From assembly GCF_040939455.1 (NCBI RefSeq), contig NC_134119.1, positions 11,458,501-11,522,500 of the forward strand: a stretch of DNA of 64,000 nt, given 5' to 3'. Positions 12,371-24,771 of the stretch are shown here, in pieces (within the stretch, counting starts at the first letter, position 1; each line of letters begins with the position of its first letter). This DNA is from Microcebus murinus (Eukaryota > Chordata > Mammalia > Primates > Cheirogaleidae). A program made the position numbers and the translations under genes. Under the pieces are notes generated by a model. The model did not search any database. It worked only from the letters and a program-made list of their open reading frames with translations, and was not told the origin of the DNA.

Positions 12371-14550
12371 ATAAGCATATTTTAAAAGAGAATTGATCCT
12401 TCAGGGATCCATAGACCATTGAGTCTGGTGCTTCTCATACGGAAGGGAGTCGTGGGCAGGGGACAGTTAAATAGAGCCCCAAGCCAAGCATAGTGCTTCT
12501 TTCTGGAGCATTCATTTTAATGGATCATTTTGGGGGGCTGTTTTATTTGGATATTGTTTTGGGAGACAAGGCATTCTTATATCGAAGAATCACAGAGTCT
12601 GATGTAAAACTGTAAGGTGTTTTAAAGGTCTCGAGGGCTTGTAGGAGTTTTCAGGGAAAAACTTGAGAGGTACTCAAGCCAAGGACCTCATTTTATGGAA
12701 GGGGAGAGGGAGGCCCAGAGATGGGCAGGTCTCAGCCAAGGCCACACAGCATGAGGAGCCTGGGATTTAAACCTGCTTCTGCCATCTCCAGACCGCCAGT
12801 CACATGGACCATGGGCCTGTCAACTCTGATTCATGGCGTCACGTCATTACACTGAGGCTGAGAAATCATACCTTGTAATAGTGGCAAGAATGTAGCAAGT
12901 ACTATTTACCAAACTCCTGCCAAAACCAAGGGTGTTCTGTGTTTGATCTTTTTCAATCCTCCTGCTGATCCTACGAGCTAGATTGCTCCCATTTTACAGA
13001 TGGGGGAAATTGAGGCTCAGAGATTCAAAGTGATTTGCCCAAGCTCATTCTGCTAGGGAGGGCAAAGCTGGGATTTCAACGTGGGTCTGTCTGGCTTCAA
13101 ACTTGATGCTCTTTATTTCACAGTTTATTATTATTTCTTCATTATAGAAGCAGTATGTGTACACATTCTCCTTGGACCAACAATTTGCTAATATTCATCA
13201 AGTTTTGTTATTTAATAATATAGCTAACGTTTATGAGGCCTGTGCCAGGCTTCCCCCACTGTAATTTAGAAGCTAACGCATTCAATCCATACATAACCCT
13301 ATGTAGCGACTTCTCTTATTATCCCATTGTACAGGTGAGAAAACTGAGGTGCTGAGAGGTGAGGTGACTTGTTCAAGGTCAGGCCCTCTGCTTGAGGGTG
13401 TGGCTCTTTAACTGGGCTCCCTTGACCTTTAAGAAAAAAAATCAAATATTACGGAAAATGGAAATTCTTTTTTGACCACATTCCCTCTAAATTTATCCCT
13501 GAGGTAACCTTGCTATCAGTTCGGTTTCATCCTTCCAAACCAGTGCTGTCGTGTAGAAACAGAATGCAAACCACATATGCGGTTTTCCATTTTCTATTAG
13601 ACACACTAACAAAAAGAAAAACAGAGAGGTGAAATCAGATTTAATAATGTATTTTATTTAACCCAGTATATCTAAAATATTAGCATTTTAGCATGTAACC
13701 AGTGTAAAAATTATTAGCGAGATATTGTTTGTCATGTTAAGACTTTGGAATCCAGTATATACTTTGCACTCACGTGGGCATTTGGGCCCAGCTCCCGCAC
13801 TCAAAATGCTCAGTAGCCCCGTGGCTGTGGCTGCCCCGCTGGACAGAGCAGCCCCAGGCCTTTCCACACGAATCAAAACACATCGTCAGCTCACGTTCTA
13901 CTGTGGGCCCAGATACACAGCCAGCCCCCATTTTCCCAGTGTGAAAGTTTTTAAAGTTTTGTCTTGTTTTGGTTTTTTGGTCGACCTCAATGTTGAAATA
14001 ATTAGGGCTGGAAATGAAATATTAATAATTGCATTTCTTCTTATCGATTTTGGTGAACATCGATAGTGAACACCCCACGTTGTATAAACTGCCCATTGAG
14101 AGCTTTGGCTGCCTTCCTGTGACCACATTTCAGGAGTTGGTTTTACTCAGACCCCACCTCTGGGAGCGGGTCCAGGAGGGGGAAGGCTGCTCAGTGTCGA
14201 GTGCTCCTTCCCCTGCTACTTAAAGAAACGCCATTCAGCTAATGCATATTTATTGAGCACCTGCTATGGGCCAGGTGCCGGGAACTAGCGGTGAGTCAGA
14301 CAGACGAGGCTCCCGCCTGCAGGAGACAAGGCCCCTTGCTGCTTTCTACTGGGGGTGAGACACATGACAGGTAAGTGTTTCCTGCTGGGGGCCTGTCCCT
14401 GTAGCGTCTTCCTCCCCTGCAGGACCTCCCCACCCCCATGAGTGACACTCAAAGACCCCTGGCCTCATGGGAGGTCAGGGCTGGGTGGCCCTTGGGGGGA
14501 GGGTGAATCTGTAACCTGACCCCTGCCCTCTGTGTGCTCTGTCCCTACAG

Positions 14551-14732
14551 GGGATAAGGACCGCGTGGGCAGCATCAAAGGTCGCCTGTGGAAGCTGCTG
14601 TCCCCAGCCAGGCTGGCCACCCGGGCCCACCGGAGCAAATGGCTGGAGAGTTACCTGCAGCACCTGGAGGAAATGGGCGTGTCAGAGGAGATGCAAGCGC
14701 GGGCCCTGGTGCTGCAGCTCTGGGCCACACAG
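14551..14732 (+). CDS. PTGIS: PTGIS exon 6
   Basis: The exon completes Gly225 and encodes residues 226-285, ending at Gln285 in phase 0. It includes the segments [40 protein letters not shown] and [10 protein letters not shown]. These correspond to helices G and H and the start of helix I. The acceptor is CTACAG at 14545-14550 and the donor is GTGGGT at 14733. A GT-rich stretch that includes (TG)n begins within 20 bp of the donor. Confidence 0.96.
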
Positions 14733-14735
14733 GTG

Positions 14736-14835
14736 GGTGCGGGCAGAGGGTGTGGGCAGTGGGCAGTGGGTGCGAGTGGGTGTGTGCAGGTGTGGTTGTG
14801 CATATGAACGTGTGTGTGTGTGTGTCATCAGGCAC
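14736..14835. repeat. GT-rich simple repeat next to exon 6 donor
   Basis: Alternating G and T runs include (TG)8 near 14810-14826, with several short gtgggtg motifs upstream. The alternating purine-pyrimidine tract may adopt Z-DNA. Confidence 0.75.
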
Positions 14836-14944
14836 ATGCAGACACGTGTGGGGTGTGCATGTGCATGTAGGCATGCATTTTGAGTGTGTGCACATGCATC
14901 CAGCTCTCTTCATCACCCCTGATCTCCTTTACTGTCAAATAGCA

Positions 14945-15480
14945 TCATGAACAGGATCATTCATTCAGCATTCTTTTTTTAATTTGGAAAAGTGACAAAA
15001 GTTTCATAAATAATTTAATGAATTCCTATATACACTTCACCTTGATTCTCCAATTTTTAACAATTTACCACATTTGCTTTCTCTCTCTCTCTTCCCTACT
15101 GGCATCATTTTATTGAAATCATTTGCAAATAAGTTGCAGACACCATGACTCTTTACCCCTAATTACTTGAGTGTGCATCTGCTCGGAGCAAGAACACCTC
15201 TTGTATGACCATAGTGCAGTAATTAAACTCAGGACGATTAGCCCAGATACACGATCAGTATCTAATAAACAGCCGTGTTCCAGTTTTGCCGCTTGTCCCA
15301 ATAACACCCTTTATGGCCTGTTTTGGTCCAGCATCTAAGCCAGGGTCACACGTTGCATTTACTGTTTCCGCCTCTTTAGTTTTCTTTAATCTGGCACAGT
15401 TTCTGTGCCTTTCCTTGTTTTTCATGACCTTAACATTTTTTGAAGTGTGTGAATGAATTATTTTGAAGAATCATTTAAAA
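14945..15480 (-). repeat. Old LINE-1-like fragment (antisense)
   Basis: The phrases 'gtttcataaataatttaatg', 'atacacttcacc' and 'gttccagttttgccgcttgt' match a common ancient LINE-1 3' arrangement on the opposite strand. The family assignment is approximate. Confidence 0.5.
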
Positions 15481-15489
15481 GTTCCTTTG

Positions 15490-15614
15490 AGGAGCTGAGT
15501 GTGGCATCATGCACCTGCAGTCCCAGCTACTCGGGAGGCTGAAGTCACTTGAGCACAGGAGTTCCAAGACCAGCCTGAGCAACGTAGTGAGACCCCATCT
15601 CTAAAAAAAAAAAA
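15490..15614 (+). repeat. Alu-type monomer SINE
   Basis: A 7SL-derived monomer contains 'cagtcccagctactcggga' and 'gaccagcctgagcaacgt' and ends in a 12-base A tract. There is no second arm, so it resembles a FLAM-type fossil monomer. Confidence 0.85.
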
Positions 15615-15774
15615 GTTCCATTGAGTACGCACCATAGACCTCAAAGATCCTGCTTTGTGTTGTTTACGTTTAAGTTGGAGGGGAGGGGAAGGGGGAGGGC
15701 AGGGGAGGGGCAGATAGTCAAGGAAACAGCACAGGTGATTTTAGATGGTGACGTGCAGGATAGAATGGGGCTAT

Positions 15775-16270
15775 GGGTAGATCCTTCCAGAGCCAGCATG
15801 GTCAGGGAGGTCTCTCTGAGAAGATGTCCTGATCTGACCCCTGGATGACAAGAAAGCTAGATTCAGGGACTTGGGGAGATGGGGGATAGAGTATTCCAAA
15901 GAAGGGAAACAGCAAGTGCAAAGGCCCTGGGGTTGCATCACGCCAAGTGTTCGGGCAACAGCCAGGACTCAGGAGGCTGCAGCAGAGTGCGGGAGAGGGT
16001 GAGGGACCAAGGGAAGAGGCAGGAAGGTCTGGTGGGTCCTAGTGAGTGAGGATTTGCGGTTTTTCTCCAGGTCAGGTGGGAGTCCTTGCAGAGTTCTGAG
16101 CAGAGGAGAGACAGGATCTCGGGGGCAAGGGCAGAAGCAGGGGCCGCAAAGAGGAGACGCAGGTGGCAGGATCGGGTGGTGGCCGTGGAGGTAGCAGGGC
16201 GGTGGGTAGATCTTAGGGACTTTGAGAAGACAGAGCCGGTGGGTTCGGTAGTGGACCAGCTGTTGGCATG
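15775..16270 (-). repeat. L2 LINE fragment (antisense)
   Basis: This reverse-strand L2 has 'tcagggaggtctctctgag' (antisense of the L2 'gaggccttccctgac' block), 'aacagcaagtgcaaaggcc' and 'gagcagaggagagacagg' in the expected order. Confidence 0.7.
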
Positions 16271-17014
16271 AGACACAGAGGGCAACCTTGCATGCCGCGG
16301 GTCCCCGGCCTGGTTCGTGCCCTCAGCCCTGACCCTGACCCGTGCCCCCTTCCCTGGCCCCGCTGGGCAGTGACAGTTGCACAGGCTGACGTTTCTGGTT
16401 CCTCTCCCATCGACTGGCAGCTTATTTTTAGTTTCTTCTCAGGGCCATTAACTGTCCTTGCAGGCCGAGGCTGGCAGGGCCGGGGGCTGGTTTAGTCCGC
16501 AGGTGGTCCCCATTAGTGCCTGATAACATATTTATGGGCAGAGATGGCTTGGCGCTCCAAACTGTCCCCAGAACCCCTTGCGGAAAGGACCTCTGTCAGC
16601 AGAACTGGCCGCGGCTGGGGGGCTTGAGTGACAGAAAGTCCAGGGAACAGCCTTTGGCAGGGCCAGGGGAACTGGGCGGGACTTGGGGATGGGTGTCCTG
16701 TGAGGGTGAGTCGTTGGCAGCGGCCAGAGTCCGCAAGTGGGAAACCCTGCGAGAGTCTCGAGAGCAAGGCCGTGGAGCCCCGTGACTCTGGGCACAGGTT
16801 CTCTGACTTCCCGGCCTGGATTTGAATCCTGACTTTGCCACTTCCTGGCAAGTCAGTTTCTTAACCTCTGGGGACCTCAGTTTACTCATCTGTGAAATGG
16901 AGAGGCAGCACCTTCTTCAAGGCATGGCTGTGAGGATGAAAGGATGCAATAAGTGTGAAATTCTATAACTGAGCCTGGCAGGTAGCAAGTGCTCGATACA
17001 CGTACTCAACGAGT

Positions 17015-17870
17015 CTTTACGAGGGTCCCGTGTGCCCGGCCCATTCTAGAAGCTGTGGTTAGTGCAATGAGCAGAATAGACAAACCCCTGCCTTTAGGGA
17101 GCTGGTGCTCTGGCGGGCAAAGACAGACAACTGATAAACAAGTAAGCGTCTGAGATGTATTAGAGGTGACGAGTTCTACGGAGAACAGGTGACGCAGGGA
17201 AAGCGGATGGGGGAGGGGTGAGGAGGGGCGGCCAAGCGAGCCCTACTGAGGAGGTGACACTGGAGCAGAGACTGGGGGAGGTGAGGGAGTGAGCCCAGTG
17301 CATACACAGAACGGGGGCTTCCAGGCAGGGCCAGCAGGGACCAAGGCCCTGGGGTGGGGCCAGGCCACACGGGCCCTCCAGGCCGTGGGGAGGGCGCTGG
17401 ATTTTACTTTGAGTGAGATGGCGCCTGTTGAGGGCTCTGAGCAGAGGAAAACATGGCCTGTAATGCCTTAATCATTCCGGATGGTTCTGGCTGCAGCGGG
17501 GGCTGTAGACTGTAGGGGAGGAAGCAGGGCAGGGAGGGGGCCGCTGCAACGTCCAGGCCGGAGAGGACGGGGGAAGGCCTGGTTCTTGGGAGAGGGCACC
17601 AAGGGTGACTCTGGATTTGGCCCCAACAACAGGAAGGATGGAGGAGGGGCTATGAGCTCCTGGAAAATTGTGGGAAGAGCAAGTCTGGGGGAGAAGATCG
17701 GGGTCTGGCGCTGGGTGTGCCGAGTTGGAGCTGGAGGTGGGGCACCCGGAGAACAGTCTGGAGACGGGCCTTTGGGAGTCGTCAGCGTAGAGACCCTGGA
17801 CTGGAGGAGGTCCAGGTGTGAGGGTGTTGGGAGGAGGGGGCCACACCCTGCGGCTCCCCAATTATAGGGT
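17015..17870 (-). repeat. L2 LINE fragment (antisense)
   Basis: The same antisense L2 order as other copies is seen: a 'gaacaggtgacgcaggg' region, 'gaggaggtgacactggag', 'accaaggccctggggtg', then the 'gagtgagatggcgcctg' block. Open frames here are chance reading of an old LINE. Confidence 0.7.
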
Positions 17871-18720
17871 GGGAAAGATGAGGAGCAGCCCGCAAAGGAG
17901 GCTGAGGAGGAGCCTGAGGTGGGAGGACAGCAGGAGGGAGCCCCACCCCACAGGCCGGTGCAGGAAGTGTCCTGAGAGGCAGGGGGATCGGCTGGGTCAG
18001 ACAATGCTGCTGCCAAGAGGCTGAGGAATAGTAACTGTGGTTGCTACCGTCAGATCAGAGCTGATGAGTCAGGAATAAAAATTCCAAAAGATACTGAGCA
18101 CTTACCATGGGCCAGGCATCCTGCTGAGCACTTTGCAAACATCATCTCCCAGGATCCTCACAGTCTAGACTGATGGAGACTTCTGGGAGGGGCGGCCCCG
18201 TGGGTTGAGATCCAGGCAGGGGAGGAGGCCGGCTCTAAGGGGAGTAGGGCTCACGGGACAGGCTTCCCTGCAGCTTGGAGCTACTGGCCCTGGTGACAGG
18301 AGAACTGAGACCCACTACTGCCAAGATGTGCCAGTCACATTTCATCCTTTTCCGCCTCCAGCCCCGATCATGTCCTCAGCCCCAGGAACTCCTGGGTGGT
18401 CCTGAGAGGTGGGGTCGGGCTGTGGGGGTCTGAGAGCCTCAATTGAGGTTGTCATCATCAAGAAGAGTCCTGGGGCACAGTGACCAGGGGGTGAAAGGCA
18501 AAAGCACAGTATTTAGAGTCGGACAGACGTGGGTGGCATTTCAGCTCTGCTACTGCTGTTGTGTGACCTCGAAAAAGTCCCTTTTCTGAGCTTCAGTTCC
18601 ACCATCTGTAAAGAGGATTTTTCTTCTTCAGCAGTTCGATTCTGAAATAATTCTGCATCGTGGGAGGGTTACACAGGTAGCGCAGGGCGTCCCCAGTGCC
18701 CTGCGCTCGCCTTCCCTGGT

Positions 18721-18730
18721 GTCACGTGAC
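18721..18730. promoter_or_regulatory. GTCACGTGAC palindrome (CLEAR/E-box-like)
   Basis: This is a perfect 10-bp palindrome identical to the extended E-box bound by TFEB/MITF and USF family proteins. It lies deep in PTGIS intron 6, 336 bp upstream of a lemur Alu. Function is not shown by sequence alone. Confidence 0.35.
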
Positions 18731-19059
18731 CTCAGCGCGCTGTCAAAGCCGAGAGTCGGCCCTGGCGCCCGACTGTTAACTGAAGTCCACGCTCAGTGCG
18801 GATGTCCCCAGGGCTCCGTGGTTCCCTTTCTCTCCCAGGACGCAGTCCAGGGTATCACATTGCACCTCACATTTCTGTTTGTTTTAAGTAGATTTTATTT
18901 TTAGAGCAGTTTTAGGCTCAAAATCGAAAGGAAGGTCCTCGGATTTCCCGGGAGCCCCCCCTCCCCCTCGGCATCCCCCACCAGGATGGTGCGCTCGTTA
19001 CAATTCATGGCCCACCTTAACACGCCATTTTTATACTTGGGGTGCTTTTTTTATTTTCT

Positions 19060-19064
<5 letters not shown>

Positions 19065-19093
<29 letters not shown>

Positions 19094-19403
19094 ACAGAGT
19101 CTCACTTTGTTGCCCAGGCTAGAGTGAGTGCTGTGGCGTCAGCCTGGCTCACAGCAACCTCAATCTCCGGGGCTCAGCGATCCTACTGCCTCAGCCTCCC
19201 GAGTAGCTGGGACTACAGGCACGCGCCACCATGCCCGGCTAATTTTTTGTATATATATTTTTAGTTGGTCAATTAATTTATTTCTATTTTTGGTAGAGAC
19301 GGGGTCTCGCTCAGGCTGGTTTCGAACTCCTGACCTTGAGCAATCCGCGCGCCTCGGCCTCCCAAAGTGCTAGGATTACAGGCGTGAGCCGCCACGCCCG
19401 GCC
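19065..19403 (-). repeat. Lemur-type dimeric Alu (antisense)
   Basis: The element starts with a 26-base T run and ends in 'gcccggcc'. It carries the strepsirrhine linker 'tagttggtcaattaattt'. A target-site duplication of about 14 bases (tcttgaaatttttt) flanks it at about 19057-19070 and 19404-19417. It is a recent insertion by sequence quality. Confidence 0.95.
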
Positions 19404-20689
19404 TCTTGAAATTTTTTTAATCACAAAATTAAAAGATGCATGATCCGTGACCGCCCCCCCCACTCTCCTTTCTTCTGTGCTGGCTCCCTGAAATCGAGTG
19501 GGCGAGGTCTTCCCTTTCCTGTGCATTCTAGAACACGTCCCAAGCCCGATTCTCTGTGGCCCAGCCCGGTCCCATGTCCCCTCTGAGGGGACCGCAGCCC
19601 ACACCGGGGTCCGGAGCAGATGCTCAGCCCGGACCATGCGCACTGACCCAGAGCGAGGTGGAGGTCGCTCTCGAAGGGGAGTGGGTGCTGCCACCCAGGG
19701 GCGGCAATGCCAGGCAGGTGGGGGCAGCAGGTGCCTGCACTGCCCCGGAGGGACCGTGTGGGCCAGAGGTGACAAGACGGTGCCCATGAATACTAAGTGT
19801 GTGGGCCGCAGTAGCAGGGACTGAGGCTAGATGGGACATGCCTTCCTGAGCCAACCGAGGCAGGGCCCCCCGGGAGAAAGCTCAACTCCCAGGCTGGGGC
19901 GGGATTCAGGATCTTAAGGTCATGTGGGCACATGTGCACACGCACACTCACACACATCTGTGCTGTTGTGGGACAGTGGTCTTGGTCACCTCCCTAACTT
20001 GCAACAGGTTTTTCCTGCAAGCAAGGGTAACCCAGTGCCCGTGTGCTTGACTCCCGCTTGGCAATTAACAAGCAGTGGCCCCGTCTGACCACCAGGGCAA
20101 GATAAAGCGGCCTTGGCACTGAGCTAACCCAGTGCTGAATTATTTATTGCCCATGTCCCCCAGGCTGTTTAAGTGATGGACGGCAAGCGACCTTGCTGTC
20201 TCAGCCCGACCCGAGGGCCGGAGGGCCTGAGCCTTGCCTGTTCTCACACCCGGGGAGGAGCCGGGGAGAGAGGGTAACCATTTCTGGGCACCTGCGCTGG
20301 TCTCAGTGGACCCTTGCGGCCAGCCCGGGGGTGTGCTCTGTTATCCCCGTTTTACCGAGGACGGTCCTGAGACCCAGAGGGGACAGGGGCTTGTCCACAG
20401 TTGCAGAAAGTGGGGAGGTGAGATCTGAGCCAGCTCTGCCTGGTCTCTCAGCCCAGGGCTCTTCCAGCCCTCCTCCCGCTGTCTTGGAGCCCCACCCCGA
20501 CCCAAAGGGACATAGATGTTCCTTTGGCAAATATCAGTGCCGGGCAGTGGGTAGCAGCCAAGGAGCACTTGGTTTTCCTTCTCGGTAAAAGGCCGGATGA
20601 CGGCCGGCTTGCTGGAAACGCTGAGCACGAGAGTGTGGCGCCTCCTTGAAGCCGAATTCACGGGCCTGAAGCAAAAGCAGACAGCTCCG

Positions 20690-21360
20690 TCTCGCCCTCC
20701 TTGCTGCTCTGGTGCCTTTCTTTGTAGCCTTTCCCTGCATGTTTTTCTTCATGTAGTCCCTTTAACTCAGCCTTCAGCTTGCCTTAGTATTGTATCATGA
20801 GCATTTCCCACGTCCCTGGAGGTCACTATAGAAATCATTCAGATCCCTTCGATTTCACTTAAAATTAGTGTATCCATTAACAAATTCAAGCAGTTTAAAA
20901 GGGTCCATGCAAGGAAAACCAGTCTCCCACTCCCCGTCCTCCGGTCCTCCCGGCTTCTGTTCCAGCAGGGACCGGGTGCCTCTTAGAGATGGTCTGTGCT
21001 TCTCCGTGTTGCTCCTCGCACATGGACACGGGGCAGCGCCGAGCCCGTCCCGCGCCTTGCTGTTTGCACGCGCCCCTGCTCTTGGCTGTGGTCCCCTGTC
21101 GATGCGCACGGAGCCGGCTTCTCTGTAAGGACTTCCCGTGTCATCGTCCTGTGGATGGGCCATCACGTGTCTCGTTGGTTTCCTAGTGATAGACACGGAG
21201 GCTGTTTCCAGTGTTTTGCTGTTAAGTCAGCACTGCAGTAAATGTCCTCCTCCTGCATGTCCTCTTGCGCATGTGCAGTTATGTCTGCAGTGGATCATGT
21301 TTACCCATGGCTGGACAAACATGGTATTTAATGGCGATTTAATATTCCATTATGATGATT
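20690..21360 (-). repeat. Old LINE-1-like fragment (antisense)
   Basis: Diverged AT-rich sequence reads like the antisense L1M 3' region ('ttgatttcacttaaaattag', 'ggctgtttccagtgttttgc', 'aatattccattatga'). The subfamily is uncertain. Confidence 0.5.
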
Positions 21361-21589
21361 GAATGGGACATTTATGGGAGACAAAAATCTTCCCCCAAAT
21401 CAATTTAGTTGCTATTCCATGCATGTCTGGATCCCTACAATGGGCCCTCTGAACATTTCAGCCACATGCTGAACAGCTGAGACACAAATGTATATGAACA
21501 TTTTCAGCCAAGGCTGAAGGCTTAGGGCAAGAAATTCTATCCATTTTCCTAATTGTTTAGCTATTGGGAAGTTTTAAATAATTTTGGTT

Positions 21590-21880
21590 CAGGCGAGGCA
21601 CTGTGGCTCACACCTATCATCACAGCGCTTTGGGAGGCTTATGTAGGAGGATGGTTTGAAGCCAGGAGTTTGAGACTAGCCTGAGAAACGTAGCGAGACC
21701 CTGTCTCTACCAAAAAATTAGCCAGGCATGGTGGCACATGTCTGTAGTCCCAGCTACTCAGAAGGCTGAGGCAGGAGGATCACTCAAGCCCAGGAGTTCA
21801 AGGCTGCAGTGAAGTATGATTGCACCACTGCACTCCAGCATGGACAATGGAATGAGACCCTGTCTCCAAAAACAAAAATT
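21590..21880 (+). repeat. Older dimeric Alu
   Basis: Both 7SL-derived arms are present, with an A-rich linker ('ctaccaaaaaattagccagg') and an A-rich tail with interruptions. It lacks the lemur linker insert and is more diverged, which suggests an early primate Alu (AluJ-like). Confidence 0.9.
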
Positions 21881-22119
21881 TGTTAAAGAAATTAATGGCT
21901 CTCACAGTCATCATTGAATTATTGCCATGTACTTTATCGTACATGTATATACTGTGTACTTTAAACGTGTACATATTGTTATGTTGTTTATATGTACAAA
22001 ACACACACATTTATTCTTCAAGTGAGGATAGAATTTTAATCTATAAAGTATGTAATGAAATACTGCATCCCAAACTACAATGAGAATGATTATATTTGGA
22101 AGCAAATCTTTAGCTATTG

Positions 22120-22480
22120 TACCAATTAGCTATTGTTGTGTAACAAACATCCACATAAATTCAGTGGCAGGGAACATTTATTTAACTCAGGTCTGTTTGG
22201 GTCTGGCTATCTAATTGGGGCTCAGCAGCATGGTTCAGGTCTGCTCCATGAGTCTCTCATCCTCCTTGTGGGACCACTGGGCTCGCTGGGCAAGTGGAAA
22301 CCCACAGGGTTTCTTAAGGCCTATGCTTAGAACTGTTGTCCTGTCAATTTCACCTCATTCTATTGGCCAGTGCAAGTCCGTGGCTGAGCCCAAGTTCAAG
22401 GGGCAAGGGAAATGCACACTGCCTCTTTAGTGTGAAGAAATGCAAAGTCACATGGTAGGAGCGTGGATATAGGGAATAGT
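22120..22480 (+). repeat. Dispersed repeat of unassigned family, copy 1
   Basis: It starts 'agctattgttgtgtaacaaa' and continues through a 'ggtctgctccatgagtctct'-like block. It matches the organisation of a second copy at about 35015-35550. I recognise this as a common mammalian interspersed repeat but cannot name the family with confidence. Confidence 0.5.
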
Positions 22481-22856
22481 GAAGACTCAGGCCAGTGGTG
22501 CAGGGCAGGCACCCTCAGATGTTAGCAGTAGTCTTAATTGGCACACCCTGTTCTTGTTACTGACAATTTTTTGCTGATCAGCTATGATGATTATCTGTGT
22601 GACCTCAGATCCGTGACTTTGCTCATGGTCAGAGATGCCAGGAGTGGCCTCGATGTAGGTACTGGGCCAGGCCAAAGCCACAGGGCAGGTTTGGCCAAGT
22701 CCTGAGGCTAAAGATAGACACGGTCATGCCGGATGCTTGGCAGGGGAGCGGGCCCAGGCCCGCTGGCTTCTGCGCCTGGACCAGGGCTGTGTCTGTGGCG
22801 TAGACCAGTCAGCTCTGCCCTCTTGGTGCTGTAACAGGGGCTTCTTCTCATTGCAG

Positions 22857-23025
22857 GGGAATATGGGTCCCACTGCCTTCTGGCTCCTGCTCTTCCTTCT
22901 CAAGAATCCGGAGGCCCTGGCCGCCGTGCGCGGAGAGCTCGAGCAGGTCCTCCGGCAGGCGGATCAGCCTGTCTCGCAGATGACCACCCTCCCGCAGAAG
23001 GCTCTGGACAGCATGCCTGTGCTCG
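22857..23025 (+). CDS. PTGIS: PTGIS exon 7 (I-helix)
   Basis: The exon encodes residues 286-341 plus one base of codon 342. It opens with [20 protein letters not shown], the I-helix of prostacyclin synthase. Asn287 is present where most P450s have the proton-relay acid/threonine motif, a substitution typical of the CYP8A isomerases that do not activate oxygen. The acceptor is TTGCAG at 22851-22856 and the donor is GTGAGA at 23026. Residue 291 is Thr rather than human Ala. Confidence 0.96.
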
Positions 23026-24619
<1,594 letters not shown>

Positions 24620-24771
24620 GTGTTTAAATACGACCGGTTCCTGAACCCTGACGGATCGGAGAAGAAAGACTTTTACAAGGATGGCAAGCGGCTGAAGCAT
24701 TACAACATGCCTTGGGGGGCCGGGCACAATCAGTGCCTGGGGAGGACTTATGCCACCAACAGCATCAAACA
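24620..24771 (+). CDS. PTGIS: PTGIS exon 9 (haem-binding loop)
   Basis: The exon encodes residues 403-452 plus two bases of codon 453. It carries the meander YDRFLNPDG and the haem-binding signature [11 protein letters not shown], with Cys441 as the thiolate ligand. Position 440 is Gln where human has His. The acceptor is TTCAG ending at 24619 and the donor is GTGAGT at 24772. All catalytic residues that can be read are intact. Confidence 0.96.

Larger units (their letters stand above)
14733..22856 (+). other. PTGIS: PTGIS intron 6
   Basis: This 8.1-kb intron is the longest in the window. It holds a GT-rich tract (14736-14830), LINE-1 relics (about 14945-15480 and 20690-21360), an Alu monomer, a lemur Alu, an older dimeric Alu, two antisense L2 copies and several MIR copies (for example 16820-17000, sense). 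An unidentified dispersed repeat lies near 22120-22480. A GTCACGTGAC palindrome is at 18721-18730. Confidence 0.8.
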
